Shown here: in pieces, positions 8,070-19,600 of the stretch | How the letters are laid out: every line of letters begins with the position of its first letter | How positions within the stretch are numbered: the stretch's first letter is position 1 | NCBI GenBank assembly: GCA_009937205.1 | Contig: JAACCR010000014.1 | Location: forward strand, 1 to 41,841 | Direction: 5' to 3' | DNA: 41,841 nucleotides | Source of the DNA: Methanobacteriota archaeon | Lineage (GTDB): Archaea; Thermoplasmatota; Poseidoniia; Poseidoniales; Poseidoniaceae | The notes under the pieces: model-generated | The model's database searches: none | Told to the model about the DNA's origin: nothing | Seen by the model: the letters and a program-made list of their open reading frames with translations, nothing else | Position numbers and translations under genes: made by a program

Positions 8070-9632
8070 TCACAACGGAATATTACCGTGTTTCTTAGGT
8101 GGAGACCATTCACGCTTCGACTTGATGATGTTGAGTGCACGGCATAATCGCATCCTTGATTCTTCAGGTTCAATGACATCATCCAGCCATCCATTACGGG
8201 CGGCGACATATGGATCTCCAAACTTGTTCTTATATTCTGCCACAAGACGCAGGCGAACTTCTTCTTTGTGTTCTTCTTCAACAGCGTTAATTTCTCTACG
8301 ATGAATGACATTAACTGCACCTTCTGCACCCATCACCGCTAATTCAGCAGTTGGCCAAGCAACGTTATAATCACTCTGCAAGTGCTTACATGACATTGCC
8401 AAATATGCGCCGCCGTAGGCCTTTCTTGTGATTAAAGTTAATTTTGGAACTGTTGCTTCGGCATAGGCGAATAACAACTTTGCACCATGTCTAATTATTC
8501 CGCCCCATTCTTGAACCACACCAGGTAAGAATCCAGGGACATCTTCAAAAGTCACTAATGGGATATTGAATGCATCACAAGTTCTGATGAAGCGAGCAGC
8601 TTTTATTGAAGCATCGATGTCTAGGCATCCTGCCAATACCTTCGGTTGATTACCGACAATTCCGATAGTCATTCCATTCAATCGCGCAAAACCAATTACG
8701 ATATTTTCTGCATAGGCGTCAAATAACTCCACAAATATCCCATCATCAACAACTTCCTCAATCACCTTGACCATGTCATATGGTTTGTTTGGGTTGTCTG
8801 GGACGAGTGTTTCAAGATTAGTATTCAGTCTTGTAATTGGGTCTGCTGTTTGCTCATATGGGGCATCGGACATGCAATTGTCAGGAAGATAAGATAGAAT
8901 CTCACTAGCCAACATACAGGCATCCTCTTCATCACTTGCAATTTGGCAAGCAATACCGGAACGAGAAGCGTGCAAATTCGCCCCACCCAATCCTGCAGCA
9001 TCAACTTCTCCACTGATGACTTCAGGAGTTTCAATTGGTGATGAGAGGAATAATTGTCCGTGCTCCTCTCCTAAAATTGTAAAATCAGCCAAACTCGCAG
9101 CGAGGGCAGAAACTCCTACCACAGGTCCAAGTACCAAACTGATAATCGGAATGCGTCCACTACATTGGACAATACGATCCAGTAACTCTCCTGTTCCGGC
9201 AAGACCGTTAACACCATCTTGGGCTCTCTGGCCACCACCATCCCACATTCCAATAATCGGTGTTTTTGCTTTGTCAGCCATCTCCACTATCTTAGCGATT
9301 TTCTTGGCATGCATTTCACCCATACTTCCTCCATGCACACTGAAATCTTGAGAAAAGCAGTAAACTCTTCTACCGTTAATTGTTCCATGTCCAGCAACAA
9401 CTCCATCTCCGAGAGTATGATGCATAAACATTCCATGGTCGCTAGTACGATGGGTGATGAATGCATCTATTTCGATGAATGAGCCCTCATCTAGAAGCAT
9501 GCTAACTCTATCTCTAGCAGTCCCTCTTCCTGAAACACGAATTGCTTCTTGAGCCTTCAGACCGCCTCCCAAGCGGGACCTTTCGCGCATACTGCGCAAA
9601 TTGACAATAGCCTCGCTCTGCTTCTCTGCCAT
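8070..9632 (-). CDS. pccB: Acyl-CoA carboxylase carboxyltransferase (beta) subunit
   Basis: A 520-residue carboxyltransferase of the propionyl-/acetyl-CoA carboxylase beta family, which moves the carboxyl group from biotin to an acyl-CoA. Typical features are ARDRVSMLLDEGSF near the N-terminus, the acyl-CoA oxyanion region WDGGGQRAQDGV (others usually have GGGARIQEGV), FLPGVVQEWGGIIRHGAKLL in the C-terminal half, and RKAYGGAYLAMSCK. Length matches the family (about 510-530). The biotin carboxylase and carrier subunits are not in this window, so substrate (propionyl-CoA or acetyl-CoA) cannot be settled, although the PccB-like layout favours propionyl-CoA. It lies 37 bases downstream of gatD on the same strand. 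Confidence 0.92.
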   Translation of the reverse strand: MAEKQSEAIVNLRSMRERSRLGGGLKAQEAIRVSGRGTARDRVSMLLDEGSFIEIDAFITHRTSDHGMFMHHTLGDGVVAGHGTINGRRVYCFSQDFSVHGGSMGEMHAKKIAKIVEMADKAKTPIIGMWDGGGQRAQDGVNGLAGTGELLDRIVQCSGRIPIISLVLGPVVGVSALAASLADFTILGEEHGQLFLSSPIETPEVISGEVDAAGLGGANLHASRSGIACQIASDEEDACMLASEILSYLPDNCMSDAPYEQTADPITRLNTNLETLVPDNPNKPYDMVKVIEEVVDDGIFVELFDAYAENIVIGFARLNGMTIGIVGNQPKVLAGCLDIDASIKAARFIRTCDAFNIPLVTFEDVPGFLPGVVQEWGGIIRHGAKLLFAYAEATVPKLTLITRKAYGGAYLAMSCKHLQSDYNVAWPTAELAVMGAEGAVNVIHRREINAVEEEHKEEVRLRLVAEYKNKFGDPYVAARNGWLDDVIEPEESRMRLCRALNIIKSKREWSPPKKHGNIPL

Positions 9633-9669
9633 ATCTAGCCCATTCCTTGTCGGTTTTTGATTAGTGTGT

Positions 9670-11028
9670 TTATTCCATTAGGGTTACACGGCCCTCTCCA
9701 CATAAATCTGCAGCGATAATCGAATTGATATCTTTGCCAGTTGATAGCGCCCAATGCAACTTTGCAACAACTGTTTCAGGTGGTGCAACAATACCATGAC
9801 CTAATATTCCCATTTGCATTTGCTTTCGTCCTTTAGAGTATACATTCATATCGACAGGCCCGTTAATACATTGATTGACAATGACTACATGAACTTCCCG
9901 ATTTATAGCTCGTGTAATACTTCGCCAAAGTAATAAGTTTTCAGGTGCATCTCCTTCTGGGTTATCTATTGGGAGATGCCCTAAACCCGTTCCGTGTATT
10001 ACAATCGCTTGACAACCAAGGTTCATTATTGCATCAATTTGTTCAGCGAGTAACCACGGTCCAGAAATGAATTGAGGTATACGGATTTTTAGTTCAAATT
10101 TATCAGGAGAAGAGGTTACTTCCCTCTCATTTGGTAATTCCAATTCTGCTGAATAAGTTTGACTCAATTTGTGAGAGGGTTTGCCATTATTGGCACTAAT
10201 AATTGCAAGTGGCTGTGTATTTATTCCTTTGAATGCATCTCGGCGGGTCGAGTGCATCTTTCTGACTCCTATTCCAGGATATACTGAACATTCTCCATCA
10301 TTTGAACTGGTGTGCATTACGACAACTACTGAATCACCTGCTGCACCAATAGGAGCAGGACCATTGGCAACCCAATGGACAGCAGCAATTAGGTTTTCAG
10401 CAGCATCAGAAGAGCCTCTATCACTAGAGCGCTGTGATCCAACAAGAGCAATCGGGCGAGGTGTTTTTCCACCAGAACCTGCCCATGCAAATGAAAGCGC
10501 AGCTGCGGTGTAGTGGAGTGTATCTGTTCCGTGTGTTACAACCACTCCATCAACTCCATCTTCGAAAGCTTGCATTGAAGCCTCTAAAATGTCATTCCAG
10601 TGTTGAGGCCGCATATCATCTGAAAACATATTACCTAATTTTACCGCTTCTATATTGGCGATATCCCTCAATTCAGGAATAGATGAAATCAATTCATCTG
10701 GTTCAAATCTAGCAACTACTGCACCGGTTGCATAATCCACTTTACTAGCGATTGTACCACCGGTGTGAAGGATTCTAACCGTTGGTAATGATTTGTCAAT
10801 AGGTGCCTGATTTGACTCACCTTCAGCAGTTTCTGTGGTAATACTTGCAACCACTTCTATGCTTGTTATTGAGTCAATCGGATAACTGGCATTATATCCA
10901 TTTACCAGTTTGATCGTTACATGTCCAACAGACGCAGCAGGTATGATGATTCCCTCTATCTCTGTAGAGCCATTGTGACTTTCCACCGTTACGAGGACGC
11001 GACTACCTGTGTCAGGCACATCAACCAT
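9670..11028 (-). CDS. gatD: Glutamyl-tRNA(Gln) amidotransferase subunit D
   Basis: GatD is the glutaminase subunit of the archaeal GatDE complex, which converts Glu-tRNA(Gln) to Gln-tRNA(Gln). It releases ammonia from glutamine with an L-asparaginase-like active site. With ATG 11028 it has 452 residues. The small N-terminal beta-barrel domain covers about residues 5-60 (VPDTGSRVLVTVES onward). The asparaginase domain starts with LHTGGTIAS (T89 and T92 in the first threonine motif) and contains THGTDTL near 165-171. The reading frame is open further upstream to about 11136, but those residues do not look like GatD and would run up to the tRNA gene, so the shorter start is preferred. The partner gatE is outside the window. 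GatD marks this genome as archaeal. Confidence 0.94.
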   Translation of the reverse strand: MVDVPDTGSRVLVTVESHNGSTEIEGIIIPAASVGHVTIKLVNGYNASYPIDSITSIEVVASITTETAEGESNQAPIDKSLPTVRILHTGGTIASKVDYATGAVVARFEPDELISSIPELRDIANIEAVKLGNMFSDDMRPQHWNDILEASMQAFEDGVDGVVVTHGTDTLHYTAAALSFAWAGSGGKTPRPIALVGSQRSSDRGSSDAAENLIAAVHWVANGPAPIGAAGDSVVVVMHTSSNDGECSVYPGIGVRKMHSTRRDAFKGINTQPLAIISANNGKPSHKLSQTYSAELELPNEREVTSSPDKFELKIRIPQFISGPWLLAEQIDAIMNLGCQAIVIHGTGLGHLPIDNPEGDAPENLLLWRSITRAINREVHVVIVNQCINGPVDMNVYSKGRKQMQMGILGHGIVAPPETVVAKLHWALSTGKDINSIIAADLCGEGRVTLME

Positions 11029-11139
11029 GAAGACCTCCATCAAGTGAAGGCACATCAAGACATCGGAATCCATTGGGTGCCAATAGTTGATTTCATTAGA
11101 ATTTACGATAGTCAAAAATGTCCTAGACTGTATCACTGG

Positions 11140-11270
11140 TGCCGGGAGCGGGGCTTGAACCCGCGACCTTCGGATGTCTCAGACACCACAATGGGATTGT
11201 TTGCACGTCATACGATTGCCTTGTAGGCTGCCCTATGAGTCCGACGCGCCACCAACTACGCCACCCCGGC
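11140..11270 (-). tRNA. Elongator tRNA-Met (anticodon CAU) with a 58-base intron
   Basis: Exon 1 is 11234-11270 and exon 2 is 11140-11175, together 73 nt. The acceptor stem GCCGGGG pairs with UCCCGGC (one G-U) and the discriminator is A. The D-arm closes with GCG/CGC. The anticodon stem UCGGA pairs with UCCGA and the loop is CUCAUAA with anticodon CAU. The T-arm is GCGGG-UUCAAGC-CCCGC. The mature sequence is very close to archaeal elongator tRNA-Met, unlike initiator tRNA. No 3' CCA is encoded. The gene lies about 110 bases upstream of gatD on the same strand. Confidence 0.96.
11176..11233 (-). other. tRNA-Met intron with canonical bulge-helix-bulge splice motif
   Basis: The intron sits between positions 37 and 38, the commonest archaeal site. 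The bulge-helix-bulge is complete. Exon bases CUCA (32-35) pair with UGAG near the intron's 3' end as the 4-bp central helix. The two 3-nt bulges are UA/G and AC/A, each cut after the second base. Flanking helices are UCGGA/UCCGA in the exons and GGCA/UGUC in the intron. This is a substrate for the archaeal splicing endonuclease and is the best single proof that the DNA is archaeal. Confidence 0.93.
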
Positions 11271-11369
11271 TTACCCCGTCGTGAAGCACTCCCCCTTTGA
11301 ATGATACGGCTCGCCTTTGATGTGTTGTCCATTGTAGCCTTTATTCACTGCCAACTTTTGGCCTTGGGC

Positions 11370-12287
11370 ATGGTGGACCTAAACACTGCGATTGCGGCTG
11401 CTTCGACAGAGCGCCGTAAACGTACAGAAGGTGAGGAAAAAGAAAAGAAAATTCGCCGTAGTGGAGCGGATCTTGGATTAGAGGCTTTTGACCCTGCCAA
11501 ATACGCTGAGAAAGAAAAGGCAGATGCGGTTTCAATGTGGCTAGTACTTACCTTTTCAGTGATTGTATCACTGCTAATGCGCTATGTATTGATGCCGAAT
11601 ACTGCTGCTGACAAAACAGATATTTTGTATCTACTCCCTCTAACAGCAATGATTCTGATTCCACAAGTACATCGCGCAATATTGCCGCAAAAATACCTCG
11701 AACATTTCACTAAGGGGACTTGGGTGAAAAGTGGATTTTTACACACATTCACATTTTTAGCAATGTCCTTTTTATTGGTCAATCCACCGTTTGGAGATAT
11801 TGTAGCACCACAATTATCCGGTGAATGGACAATTGCTACTGATGATGGTAATGAATTGCTATTTGATGACGGGACCAGCAAGGATTCTATCACTTGGACA
11901 GTTGATTCCGAGGGCAAATTGAAAGGCCAGGTTTGGTTACTATTCGGATTGGCAGATAATGTCAATTCCGATGGAGCAGAAGTAATTGTAACACTTACAA
12001 ATAATGAAGGTAGTAAAAATATTTCAGCAAATAGTACCTTTTGGGTTGACAATGAACAAAGATTACTAAATGCAACAACTACGACAAATAGTACGCTTCC
12101 AAATCTATTTCCGCATGATGATAAAGACCAACGTTTTGCAATCCAATTGGGTGAAAACCTTCCTGAAGGAAAGCATACAATCACCGTCCAAATTACTGAA
12201 CAAAAAGATACCCGGATGTATCCTTGGTCGAATGAAAAGACCTACGAGTGGGACCTAATCGTTGTTAAGGAAGTTGTCCAAGGTTAA
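11370..12287 (+). CDS. Membrane protein with three N-terminal helices and an extracytoplasmic beta domain
   Basis: Not a family I recognise. From ATG 11370 the product has 305 residues. The N-terminal 50 are charged (RKRTEGEEKEKKIRRSGAD). Three hydrophobic segments follow (about 51-72, 82-103 and 120-142), then about 160 residues rich in Thr, Asn and aromatic residues with several N-x-T/S sequons. The latter look like one or two beta-sandwich domains outside the membrane (SGEWTIATDDGNELLFDDG...). The frame is open from 11301, but the upstream part overlaps the likely tRNA promoter region and adds a hydrophobic stretch unlike the rest. It is divergent from the tRNA and ends overlapping a possible small minus-strand ORF by a few bases. 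Confidence 0.75.
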   Translation: MVDLNTAIAAASTERRKRTEGEEKEKKIRRSGADLGLEAFDPAKYAEKEKADAVSMWLVLTFSVIVSLLMRYVLMPNTAADKTDILYLLPLTAMILIPQVHRAILPQKYLEHFTKGTWVKSGFLHTFTFLAMSFLLVNPPFGDIVAPQLSGEWTIATDDGNELLFDDGTSKDSITWTVDSEGKLKGQVWLLFGLADNVNSDGAEVIVTLTNNEGSKNISANSTFWVDNEQRLLNATTTTNSTLPNLFPHDDKDQRFAIQLGENLPEGKHTITVQITEQKDTRMYPWSNEKTYEWDLIVVKEVVQG

Positions 12288-12457
12288 GAAAGCAAGTCTG
12301 AATGAGCCGCCATTATTGTGCTCAATAGTATTGAGATTTTGTTGATATCTCTTTGCTCATTAGTAGTTTGAATCAATTTGGAGATTCTGTATTTGCGAAT
12401 AAGCGGGGCAATCGGCGTCCAACATGCAGCATCTATCAAGTATTGTCTTACTGTCAT
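12284..12457 (-). CDS. Possible 57-residue protein downstream of rfcS
   Basis: An ATG-initiated frame on the minus strand encodes 57 residues starting MTVRQYLIDAACW. It is mixed hydrophobic and basic, contains RKYRISKLIQTTNEQRD in the middle and ends AAHSDLLS. It lies 77 bases after the rfcS stop in the same direction and overlaps the tail of the convergent membrane-protein gene by four bases. It fills what would otherwise be a gap of about 250 bases in a very dense genome, which is the main argument for it. No family is recognised, and a chance ORF of this length is entirely possible. Confidence 0.35.
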   Translation of the reverse strand: MTVRQYLIDAACWTPIAPLIRKYRISKLIQTTNEQRDINKISILLSTIMAAHSDLLS

Positions 12458-12534
12458 ATCTATGTTGAGAGTAATCTGATACCAGTCATTTTTCTACACC
12501 CCTGTTTCAAAAGGTGAAAGTGAACGGATTCGGA

Positions 12535-13494
12535 TTAATCATTTTTCAAATGGGTTACAAAGCGTGCAGTTAGGGCATCGAGTTGTATATGCTCTCCACC
12601 GCCTTCTACCAGCCTATAATCAACTTCAGCCATCCATTCAGTTAAATCTAGTTTTGCTGATTCACTAAGGAAATCAGCTGCATATAATTCACGATGTAAT
12701 TGATTGACAAAATCAGTTCCAGCCAGTCCATATTTGTCCAGTAATTCTTTCAATCTTCTTCTTGCAGCATGAAAACCATCATCCTTGCATGCCATCAAAT
12801 ATTGATGCAGTGCTTCGGGAGGTGCTGTTGCCGAGGTTTCATAGATTAATTCTCTCGTAATATTGTGGTCTAATGCGGCAGCAACTTGGAGAGCAGTAAT
12901 TGCTTTTCTAAGATCGCCTTGACTGATTCTTGTCAATGCCTCTGCAGCATCATCAGTTAGGTTTACCTTTTCTTCTTTTGCAACATATATGACGTGATTG
13001 TGTACTGCGGAATCCGAGAATGGGCGGAATCTAAAAACTGCACATCTAGACTGTATCGGTTCAATGATTTTTGAAGAGTAGTTACAAGATAAAATGAATC
13101 TGCAAGTTTGAGCATATTGTTCCATAATTCTGCGCAGAGCACCTTGTGCATCATTGGTCAAAGCATCGGCTTCATCAAGGAAAATAATCTTGAATTTAGC
13201 ACTGCCATAGGGGGCAGTTCTTGCGAATTGTTTTACTTTACTCCTTATGCTTTCCAATTTTCTTTCATCAGAGGCATTCATCTCCAATAAATTCTGTCGA
13301 TAATCGTCACCAAATACATCTTTTGTCAAAGCCATGGCGGCAGTTGTTTTTCCAGTACCAGGAGGGCCTGCGAAAAGCAAATGCGGGAATTCCTTATTCT
13401 TAGAATATATCGTTAATCGTTGCACTACGGGCAATTGTCCGCGAATATCTTGAACTGATTGCGGGCGGTGTTTTTCAACCCATAAGTCGCTCAT
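12535..13494 (-). CDS. rfcS: Replication factor C small subunit (clamp loader ATPase)
   Basis: RfcS is the AAA+ ATPase subunit of the archaeal clamp loader that opens PCNA and places it on primed DNA. The protein has 319 residues, the normal length without an intein. It starts SDLWVEKHRPQSVQDIRGQ, as archaeal and eukaryotic small subunits do. It contains Walker A GPPGTGKT (43-50), Walker B FLDEAD (105-110), the arginine-finger SRC motif (149-151) and the C-terminal collar region with HRELYAADF. An A/T-rich stretch about 60 bases upstream of ATG 13494 contains a TATA-like ctataaat on the minus strand. The gene is divergent from the giant surface protein gene. Confidence 0.97.
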   Translation of the reverse strand: MSDLWVEKHRPQSVQDIRGQLPVVQRLTIYSKNKEFPHLLFAGPPGTGKTTAAMALTKDVFGDDYRQNLLEMNASDERKLESIRSKVKQFARTAPYGSAKFKIIFLDEADALTNDAQGALRRIMEQYAQTCRFILSCNYSSKIIEPIQSRCAVFRFRPFSDSAVHNHVIYVAKEEKVNLTDDAAEALTRISQGDLRKAITALQVAAALDHNITRELIYETSATAPPEALHQYLMACKDDGFHAARRRLKELLDKYGLAGTDFVNQLHRELYAADFLSESAKLDLTEWMAEVDYRLVEGGGEHIQLDALTARFVTHLKND

Positions 13495-13532
13495 AGGTGT
13501 GACCTTTACGGCGAACCTCCTTCAACATTTGC

Positions 13533-13558
13533 TTGATTTTTGATTGACGCTAAATCAA
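13533..13558. repeat. Inverted repeat between rfcS and the giant surface gene
   Basis: TTGATTT (13533-13539) and AAATCAA (13552-13558) form a perfect 7-bp inverted repeat with a 12-base spacer, 40-65 bases upstream of rfcS. It overlaps the likely TATA region of rfcS and lies in the shared divergent promoter space (13495-13688). It could be an operator or a chance feature of A/T-rich DNA. Confidence 0.35.
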
Positions 13559-13688
13559 TTTATAGTAAATCCATGGCAAATGATTCATTCTTTCTGAATA
13601 CTCCCCCGTAGGGAGAAGAATACGTTTTGAACTACAATTTCATGCTCATTTAGGGAAAAGACAGTATAACGGGGACGAGGTGTGAAGG

Positions 13689-16600
13689 ATGAGTCCCATG
13701 CTACGCGATAACAAAAAACCTCAAACTTCGGTAGCCATATTAATGATAGTTCTATTTTTATTCGCAGATTTAGCACTCCCAAGTGCAGTGCCGCAATGGA
13801 AAGAATTGGAAGACAATCCAACGATTAACAGGGTAATTTCTAGCGTATCGCCTTCGGAGGACACTTACATTGATTCTTTTTATCCAAACGATAATTTTGA
13901 GCAGGCATCAAATGGCACACTTAATGGAGGTGCCATAACACCATCTCGTCTACTTTTCAGTTTCAATATGAGTTTTGGTTCTACAGATACAATACACTCA
14001 GCAACACTGAGTTTGAATTGTACGACCGATGCGACAGTTTCAACCGATATCGCAATGTATCCAGCGGCAATAACTACATCATGGAATGTGACACAAGTTA
14101 CTTGGATGAATTCTGCAATGAATACCATGTGGAATTCGCCTGGTGCTGATGGTTCGTCAGAGCGTGGTGTTTGGGAACCTCCACACCGTGCTATGGCCAA
14201 TGGGACAATGCTGGTAAACGTAACAGCGCTTGCACAGCAAGCAGCATCTAATAATCAAAACACATTAGAACTGATCGTAGCATCAGAAGGAGCAGAATAT
14301 ACTTGCGAGATGAGTGAGTCTTCAATAATGGCTCAAAGACCTTCTCTAATCTTGGACACCTCTTCTTCAGCAGCTGGTAATGGCGGAAGTGTCACAGCAG
14401 ATTTCGTTGAAGAGGGGGCATCATTGATGACTGGGGATTTTATTCTAATGGCAGAAAAGAACCCTACACTTTCCTATGATTCATTAGTTGGAAGTGGTGT
14501 GGAATTCCAACTTTCTTTAGATTCTTCTTTCAAATCAAATGAAGATCTTACATGGCATTACAGTACAATGTCGAATTCCTTCACCACAACCAGTAGTTCA
14601 GGTACTTTTGATGTTCCAAGCGGCAGTGAAATCTCCAATGGTTCAGTGATTTACTACCGTGTACGTTCAATGGATTCTACTGATACTCTTAGCGATTGGA
14701 ATGATAGTTATTTCCTGCTACCAGAATTTTCAGTTACAGATAATGGCGATGGTACTGCAACGATTGAAATTGATGCAGACGACATGGGTCTGAATGATGA
14801 CTTTATTGAGGATGCACAGGTTGACCAGCTCTCAATAAATACAAAATTCGGTTCAAATGATAAAATGGAAGTAATGATGTCGACAACAAAAGAATCAGTG
14901 GTTCACATGAGGTTAAACTTGGACCAAATTGGATTGCATAGTAATGCTACAATCCAAAGTGCAGACCTCAATTTGTCTAGATTTTCAACTTCAGGTGCGC
15001 CAGAATTATCTATTCATGAAGTAAATGCTGAAGGTGTGTGGGATGAAGATGACACAACTTGGAGACGTTCAGATTCTTCAACGCTATGGGACGATGGAGG
15101 GAGAGGTTTACTTTCAGTATCTAGCGACACTATGGTCGGCACATCATCTTCAACAGATACATCTTTTGAACTCACTGATGCAATTCAGGGATGGATCCGA
15201 GATGGTGCTTCAGGCTCCAAGGATTTCATGTTAATTGGTCGGGGTGATGAAGGGTCATATTCCTCTAGCGGATTACAAGGGATCAATTTCTATTCCTCAG
15301 AGAATAGTGACGATACTAAGAAGCCAAATTTTGAATTAACATATAGCTGGAGTTCTAACACTACCATCGCTAATACCAACTTGCTCGGGCCGGAGCAAGG
15401 GAAAGCAGTGTGGGATCAAGTAGGGCACAATCTGTCCGGAAATTCAACTCCTTCTCTAACATGGTCTGGTACCGTCTCATCTTCGTATGATGTTATTTAC
15501 GAAATCGCAACCGACTCATTTTTCCGTGATAGAGTAAACCAGATAGATACTAGGACAGATTCAAATTTCACTTCCAGCCAAGGAATTTTTAACTTAACTG
15601 GAGTTGATGAATTAAGTACTGGAAATATGTATTTCTGGAGAATGTCACATGTTGACAACGATGGACTACGAGGTGAATGGAGCTATTCCAATTTCCTAGT
15701 CAGTGGATTAACAAGTACTTGGTTGGGAGATGATAGATATGAGTTCAGGCTCAGAGATGGAAATGGGACTAACGATGGCCTTTACCCGGAATGTGACGAC
15801 ACATACATCGACAGTGGTTCTCCAACCAGCAACTATGATGAAGAAACAGAAATGCAAATTTCATACAACACTTGGCCTAGTGAAACAAGCGTGCTGTTTA
15901 ATTGCGATCTTGTTGCCAATTTACTACCGAGCGGATATGCAGTGGAATCTGCACATTTAGCCGTTAAATTGGCAGATTATCCTAGCGGTTCACCAAATGT
16001 GGCTGTTTGGGAAAGCAGACAACATAACTGGACTGCTGAAGGAGCAACTTGGACTACATATGATGGAGTCAATAATTGGGCTTCAGCGGGTGCAAACGGT
16101 TGGGAGAGAGGTTCTCTCATCGATTCATTAACAGTTGGAAACTCTTATTCTGTAGGTGATACACTTGAATGGAATGTGACATTAGGTATTCAAAATGCTA
16201 TGCGGGATGATAGGGCTGCGGACTTCATTATCGGTGTGACTGGTGTTGGAACAGGTAGTGACCGAGATATCATGATATATCCAGGTTCTACTTCTACAGC
16301 AAGTTATAGGCCACAACTTTCCTTTGTTTATGTTCCAGGTTCTGACGCAATTCCGAATGATCCAGTTCCACTTTCACCACTGAATGGGTCATGGTCTGTA
16401 ACTCCGGGGATTGAGACAGCACCAGAAAGCCGTCCTGAATTGGGTTGGTCTTTCAATGGCACCATGAGCATAGGTGGCTGGGCTGTGCAATTGGACAAAT
16501 CAACTTCATTCAGCACTCCAGATCTAATCATGACAACATCATGGCTAGATACTGGATTCGATACAACAAATCTAACTTACACACCAGCCAGTAATTTGGA

Positions 16601-19600
16601 CAATGGTTCTACTTGGTACTGGAGAGTAAGAGCAATATCGACCACAAACCAACTCGGAAATTGGTCACAAACATTCAATTTCCTTCTGCCAGATATTACT
16701 ACTTGGCCTATTGATTCAGAGAATGCAGCAGTTGAATTACGTCACAGAAAGGCGATGCCATCTCTTAATATTCCTGATTTTACAGATACATATGTAATTG
16801 AAGGAGGATCTGGTTCAAGTTCTACATATGACACATCTGGATATATCTATGTGGGTGAGATGGCAACAGGATACCAATCCGCGGGATTGATTAAGATCCC
16901 ACTAAATCAATTGCCAAATCCGAGTAATGCAAGAATTACAAATGCAGATTTAAACCTATATTCAATATTTGGTTCATCCATTGACGAGCCACTAGCGATT
17001 AGACCAGTATTACAAAGTTGGAATGCTGATGCAAATGATACAACATATGATGGAATTAACAATTGGTCAACACTCGGTGGAAGGCATATTGGGTCAGATA
17101 TTGGCACTTATGTAGATATTCAAGACAGTGTATCCGCAGGTTGGATGACATGGGATGTCACAGAGGCGATACAAGCTTCTCAGGCTGCAGGTTCTAGTGA
17201 ATTATCATTGATGATTTACGCATCTAGCACGGTAACCCAAGATTATGTCCAATTCATTTCAACAGATAGCACATCATCCGACAAACCTTGGTTGAATTTA
17301 ACTTGGTCCAATGGTAGTGCTTCAATACCGACCATTGCAGGAAATAATGCAGGTCCTAGCAACAATGCAATTACTTGGAATGCAACATCGCATGCAGCAA
17401 TACCAGAATACAAACCTACTATGTCTTGGACTCATTCTAATTCAGCAAATATTGATGACTGGAGAGTGTTCATTATGGCTGATGCAAATGAGGAAATGGA
17501 AGGACTAACCACCTATGACTCTAGATCACAGCCACAATTATTCGATTTGACAAATTTAACCTTCACACCAGGAACAGACATTACTCACACCCGTGAAGTA
17601 AGATGGATGGTACAACCAGTTGTCGATAAGATGTTGGGTCCACGCAGTACCTCCACAGTATTCCACATACCTGAAGAAATGAGCGGTGAAGTAGATTCAA
17701 CTACAGCTTGGGTCTCACTTCAAGAAGGAGCATATGTAGAGCCATTATCCTACCCAGCACTGACAGAAGACACCTATGTCGATAGCGGCAATAGATTTAC
17801 CTCTTTTGGAAATACTACAACGGTAAATGTAGGAGTAAGTCCTTTGTCAAGTAACCATTATGCTAACACATTAATATCGTTTGATTTAGGCGTGATTCCA
17901 CTTCCAAGTATCTATGAAATTCAAAATGCTACTTTGGAAATGTCAGTTTTATCAGGTTCGGGTTCAGTATTTACTTCAGTATCGGTAATGAATACATATT
18001 GGAATGAATCTTCTCAATGGGCCGCTCCTTCAGCTACAGTAAATTGGATAGCACCGGGAGCCCATCAAAGTAATGATAGCGACCTACCATTTACCGAAGG
18101 ACAATGGATTAATTCATCTGGAGATACAGTTATTTGGAATTTGACTGCCGCGATTCAAGAAGCAATTCATAATGGTCAAACTTCAATCTCTCTAATTATC
18201 CAAGGTGAGGAACTCAATCCTACAATGGGCACATATGCATTGCATAGTAGTGAATCACCAAATAATGATATGAGGCCAAGAATAAATTTCACTTATATTG
18301 AACAAGCGCCATGGATTCCTCCAGCATCCACTGGACTATTGCCTGCGGATGGAACTACACTGTGGGATACTAGCACACCTAGGCCTTCGGGACTATCCGT
18401 ATTCGATGTTAATTGGACAGAGCATCAAACCAATGAAACTAGTTGGGTTGCTTGTAAATCATACTCTCCGCGCATGTTTTATTCCGACTGTATAGATCTG
18501 GCCGATTTATCTGGAACCAATATGTCATTCAATTCCGCCACCAATACTATGACTATCTCCAATAATTCATATGAAGATGCATGGACATATTGGCGCGTTA
18601 GAGCGGATCAAAACAATCGTATTGGTCAATGGTCAACTGTTAACAGTTTTAGAACACCAGACTCAATTGGATCTGATGATGGAAATGGCAATCATACAGT
18701 AATATTGTCACGTGGGTCAATCTTCTCAGAGAGCGGCCTTTTACCACTAGCACCGGATGTGGAACTGGAATCAACTGTAACTAGCAATCAAGGGTCGAGT
18801 AATACTCTTGATTTGGGTACAACATCATCTGGAACTGGTGAAAGCCAAATTCTTCTTGAATTCTATTTGGGAGATATCCCATGGCCTGCAGCTATGACTC
18901 CTACATCTATGGTACTCAAACTTTGGAGAGAGCAAGTAATTGGAACAACTTCAACAACTGTTTCTGCACACGCTTGTTCTTCATTCACCGAATCAGTTGC
19001 CACTTGGAGTAATGCCCCAACTTGTTCAACAACTGAATTGACCAGAACAACTCTAACTCTAATGCCGCCAAATGGATGGCATGAATTTGATTTGACAAGT
19101 CTAGCGCAATCCAATATTGCTAATGGCAATACTACAATGTCAATATTACTGAAGGTTGTAGGAGCGCCTGGAACAACTCACCGCTTCTTTTCAAGTGATT
19201 ATAGTACCAATGAATCACGCCGCCCACAGTTGGTCTTAGATTATGTTGACAATACAGCAGGAATTATTCCTCCGAGCCAACCTTCACTGTTATTCCCACT
19301 AGATGGAAGCGTACTATACGATACCAGTGAAGTAGTTATTCAAAGCCAGTCAAATCCAGTCTTATCTTGGAATTTAGTAAATGGGGCGAGCGGATACATC
19401 GTTACAATTGCAAATTCAACAGGCGTCTATAAGTTCAAATCATGGGAAAGTACGTACATTAACGGTACAACATTCCGTTTCAATGACCTTCTAGATTCAG
19501 GCGATGTATTTTCTTGGTGGGTACAAGGTGTTAACCAAACAATTCCGGGCCCTTCTTCAGCGCGTTGGTCGTTCGCAATTGGTGATCCATCACATACTGA

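Noticed and set aside
9670-11028. Plain L-asparaginase instead of GatD
   Set aside because: The N-terminal beta-barrel domain before the asparaginase domain and the overall length are those of GatD.
11123-11332. Minus-strand 69-codon ORF
   Set aside because: It covers the tRNA-Met gene, which explains the sequence.
13601-13615. CTCCC-CCGTA-GGGAG hairpin upstream of the giant gene
   Set aside because: The stem is only five pairs and there is no T-tract or conserved partner; too weak to call a terminator or operator.
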